Assembly (NCBI GenBank): GCA_026400435.1
Contig: JAPLOZ010000084.1
Coordinates: 1 to 35,790, forward strand
Length of the DNA: 35,790 bases
Reading direction: 5' to 3'
Source of the DNA: Hyphomicrobiales bacterium
Lineage (GTDB): Bacteria > Pseudomonadota > Alphaproteobacteria > Rhizobiales > Rhizobiaceae
This document shows, one piece after another, positions 34,035 through 35,790 of the stretch (positions are counted from its first letter, which is position 1; each line of letters opens with the position of its first letter). The notes beneath the pieces were generated by a model that worked only from the letters and a program-made list of their open reading frames with translations, did no database searches and had not been told where the DNA came from. The position numbers and the translations under genes were made by a program.

Positions 34035-35790
34035 TTATTTCTGCGGCATCACCGTGCGCATGTGCAATTCGCGCATCTGCGTCGGCGTCGCCTCCGACGG
34101 CGCGTTCATCAGAAGGTCCACCGCCTGCTGGTTCATTGGGAACATCGTGATCTCGCGCAGGTTCTTCGCGCCGAGCAGCAGCATGACGATGCGGTCGACG
34201 CCGGCCGCCATGCCGCCATGCGGCGGCGCGCCGTACTGGAACGCGCGGTAGAGGCCGCCGAAGCGCTCCTCGACCGTCGCGCGGTCGAGCCCGACCATCT
34301 CGAACGCCTTGACCATCGTCTCCGGCAGATGGTTGCGGATGCCGCCCGACGCGATCTCGAAGCCGTTGCACACCATATCGTACTGGAACGCCTTGATGCC
34401 GAGCGGCTCTGATCCGTTCAGCGCGTCGATGCCGCCCTGCGGCATCGAGAACGGGTTGTGCGCGAAGTCGATCTTCTTCTCGTCATCGTTCCATTCGAAG
34501 AAGGGGAAATCGACGATCCAGCACAACTCGAAGCGGTTGCGGTCGACGAGGTTCAGCTCCTCGCCCGCGCGGGTACGCGCAGCGCCCGCGAACGAGACGA
34601 ACTTCTTCGGGTCGCCGGCTACGAAGAACGCGGCGTCGCCGTCGCTCAGGCCAAGCTGGAGACGGACCGCCTCGGTGCGCTCCTCGCCGATGTTCTTGGC
34701 GATGGGGCCAGCGCCCTCGAGCTTGTCACCTTCCTTGCGCCAGAAGATGTAGCCCAGCCCCGGCTGGCCCTCGCCCTGCGCCCAGGAGTTCATGCGGTCG
34801 CAGAAGGCGCGTGAACCGCCCGTCTTTGCCGGGATCGCCCATACCTGCGCCTTGGGGTCGTTGGCGAGAATGTTGGCGAACACCTTGAAGCCCGAGCCCC
34901 GGAAGTGATCCGACACGTCCTGCATCTCGATAGGGTTGCGGAGATCGGGCTTGTCGGAACCGTATTTGCGCAGCGCGGTGTCGTAGGGAATGCGCGGGAA
35001 ATCCTGCGTGACCGGCTTGCCCTCGGCGAACGTCTCGAACACCTGACGCAACACCGGCTCCATGGTGCCGAGCACGTCGTCCTGTTCCACAAAGCTCATC
35101 TCGAGGTCGAGCTGGTAGAATTCGCCCGGCAGGCGGTCGGCGCGCGGGTCCTCGTCGCGGAAGCACGGCGCTATCTGGAAATAGCGGTCGAAGCCCGACA
35201 CCATGATCAGCTGCTTGTACTGCTGCGGCGCCTGCGGGAGCGCGTAGAACTTGCCGGGGTGAATCCGGCTCGGCACCAGGAAGTCGCGCGCGCCCTCCGG
35301 CGAGGAAGCCGTCAGGATCGGCGTCGAGAACTCGGTGAAGTTCGCCTCGGCCATGCGGTTGCGCATTTCCGAGATGATTTTCGTGCGGGCGACGATGTTC
35401 TTGTGCAGCGTCTCGCGGCGCAGGTCGAGGAACCGGTATTTCAACCGGATATCCTCAGGATACTCAGGTTCGCCGAACACCGGGAGCGGCAATTCCTTGG
35501 CCGCCGACAGCACCTCGATCTCGCGGGCGAAGACTTCGATCTCGCCGGTCGGGAGGTTCGGGTTCACCACCTCGGCCGTCCGCGCCTTTACGTCACCGTC
35601 GATGCGGATCACCCACTCCCCGCGCACGGCTTCAGCCGTCCTGAACGCCGGCGAATCGGGGTCGGCGACGATCTGCGTCATGCCGTAGTGGTCGCGCAGG
35701 TCGATGAAGAGCAGCCCGCCATGGTCGCGCACGCGGTGGACCCAACCCGACAGGCGGACATCGTGACCGGCGTCGGATTTTCTCAATTGT
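34035..35790 (-). CDS. aspS: Aspartyl-tRNA synthetase, missing only the extreme N-terminus
   Basis: At least 583 residues of a bacterial-type AspRS. Order of parts: the anticodon-binding OB fold ([26 protein letters not shown]), class II motif 2 ([21 protein letters not shown]), the bacterial GAD insertion, and motif 3 ([11 protein letters not shown]). It charges tRNA-Asp in the cytoplasm. The frame stays open through the window edge: the codons before 35786 read Gln-Leu-Arg-Lys, where homologues have a similar LRKSD about a dozen residues from their start. The real ATG is therefore outside the window, and the TTG at 35786 is not the start. Confidence 0.96.
   Translation of the reverse strand, partial: QLRKSDAGHDVRLSGWVHRVRDHGGLLFIDLRDHYGMTQIVADPDSPAFRTAEAVRGEWVIRIDGDVKARTAEVVNPNLPTGEIEVFAREIEVLSAAKELPLPVFGEPEYPEDIRLKYRFLDLRRETLHKNIVARTKIISEMRNRMAEANFTEFSTPILTASSPEGARDFLVPSRIHPGKFYALPQAPQQYKQLIMVSGFDRYFQIAPCFRDEDPRADRLPGEFYQLDLEMSFVEQDDVLGTMEPVLRQVFETFAEGKPVTQDFPRIPYDTALRKYGSDKPDLRNPIEMQDVSDHFRGSGFKVFANILANDPKAQVWAIPAKTGGSRAFCDRMNSWAQGEGQPGLGYIFWRKEGDKLEGAGPIAKNIGEERTEAVRLQLGLSDGDAAFFVAGDPKKFVSFAGAARTRAGEELNLVDRNRFELCWIVDFPFFEWNDDEKKIDFAHNPFSMPQGGIDALNGSEPLGIKAFQYDMVCNGFEIASGGIRNHLPETMVKAFEMVGLDRATVEERFGGLYRAFQYGAPPHGGMAAGVDRIVMLLLGAKNLREITMFPMNQQAVDLLMNAPSEATPTQMRELHMRTVMPQK

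Noticed and set aside
1..35790. CRISPR array, tRNA/rRNA genes, prophage or insertion sequence
   Set aside because: No regularly spaced repeats, no tRNA-like T-loop/acceptor pattern, and no transposase, integrase or phage gene was found on reading both strands.

Overview
The window looks like a chromosomal core region of a GC-rich alphaproteobacterium of the order Hyphomicrobiales (rhizobia), most like the Mesorhizobium/Phyllobacteriaceae group. The clues are the order glyA-nrdR-ribD-ribE-ribH-nusB, the LdtR/L,D-transpeptidase pair, a CBP3-type chaperone divergent from a BamE lipoprotein, and a palindromic intergenic repeat of a kind I know from rhizobial genomes. This is pattern recognition; no database search was possible.

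Layout. 1-44: start of a ubiquinol-cytochrome c chaperone gene (-), divergent from bamE (+, 166-696). A bidirectional terminator then separates bamE from hppA (-), a K+-independent type proton pyrophosphatase. 3199-9004 is one minus-strand block read from glyA through nrdR, ribD, ribE, ribH and nusB to an MFS transporter, with tight or overlapping junctions from nrdR onward except ribE-ribH, which are 101 nt apart. In this block glyA is broken by an internal deletion of about 107 nt that also shifts the frame. 9207-12895 (-) holds an L,D-transpeptidase, its likely regulator LdtR, a small DUF6163-like membrane protein and a 3-hydroxyisobutyryl-CoA hydrolase. hemB (+) follows.

14110-16007 is the only stretch that looks accessory: an unusual cytochrome P450 (-) followed by a 518-nt AT-rich intergenic region with repeated TTATAA motifs. 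Then come a GST (-) and an intracellular PHB depolymerase (+), which diverge around a TGC-rich inverted repeat. The depolymerase may start at an ATT codon.

18130-23626 is a mixed housekeeping stretch: a DUF423 membrane protein, soluble transhydrogenase, an RDD protein, an N-degron aminoacyl-tRNA-protein transferase, an EamA permease, a nucleoside deaminase and a CAP-domain lipoprotein. 23670-29998 (-) carries tetR, an RND adaptor, an RND pump and an AI-2E family permease, with a near-perfect 24-bp palindrome upstream of tetR as the likely operator. parC (-), a secreted protein of unknown function (+), a bidirectional terminator and aspS (-, cut by the right edge) close the window.

How it works together: most genes are housekeeping (riboflavin synthesis, one-carbon metabolism, heme, tRNA charging, chromosome segregation, envelope maintenance). 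No CRISPR array, phage, IS element, tRNA or rRNA was seen. I found no convincing new multi-gene system. The best leads are the broken glyA, the motif-deviant P450 with its AT-rich flank, the ATT start and TGC repeats at phaZ, and the TetR operator.
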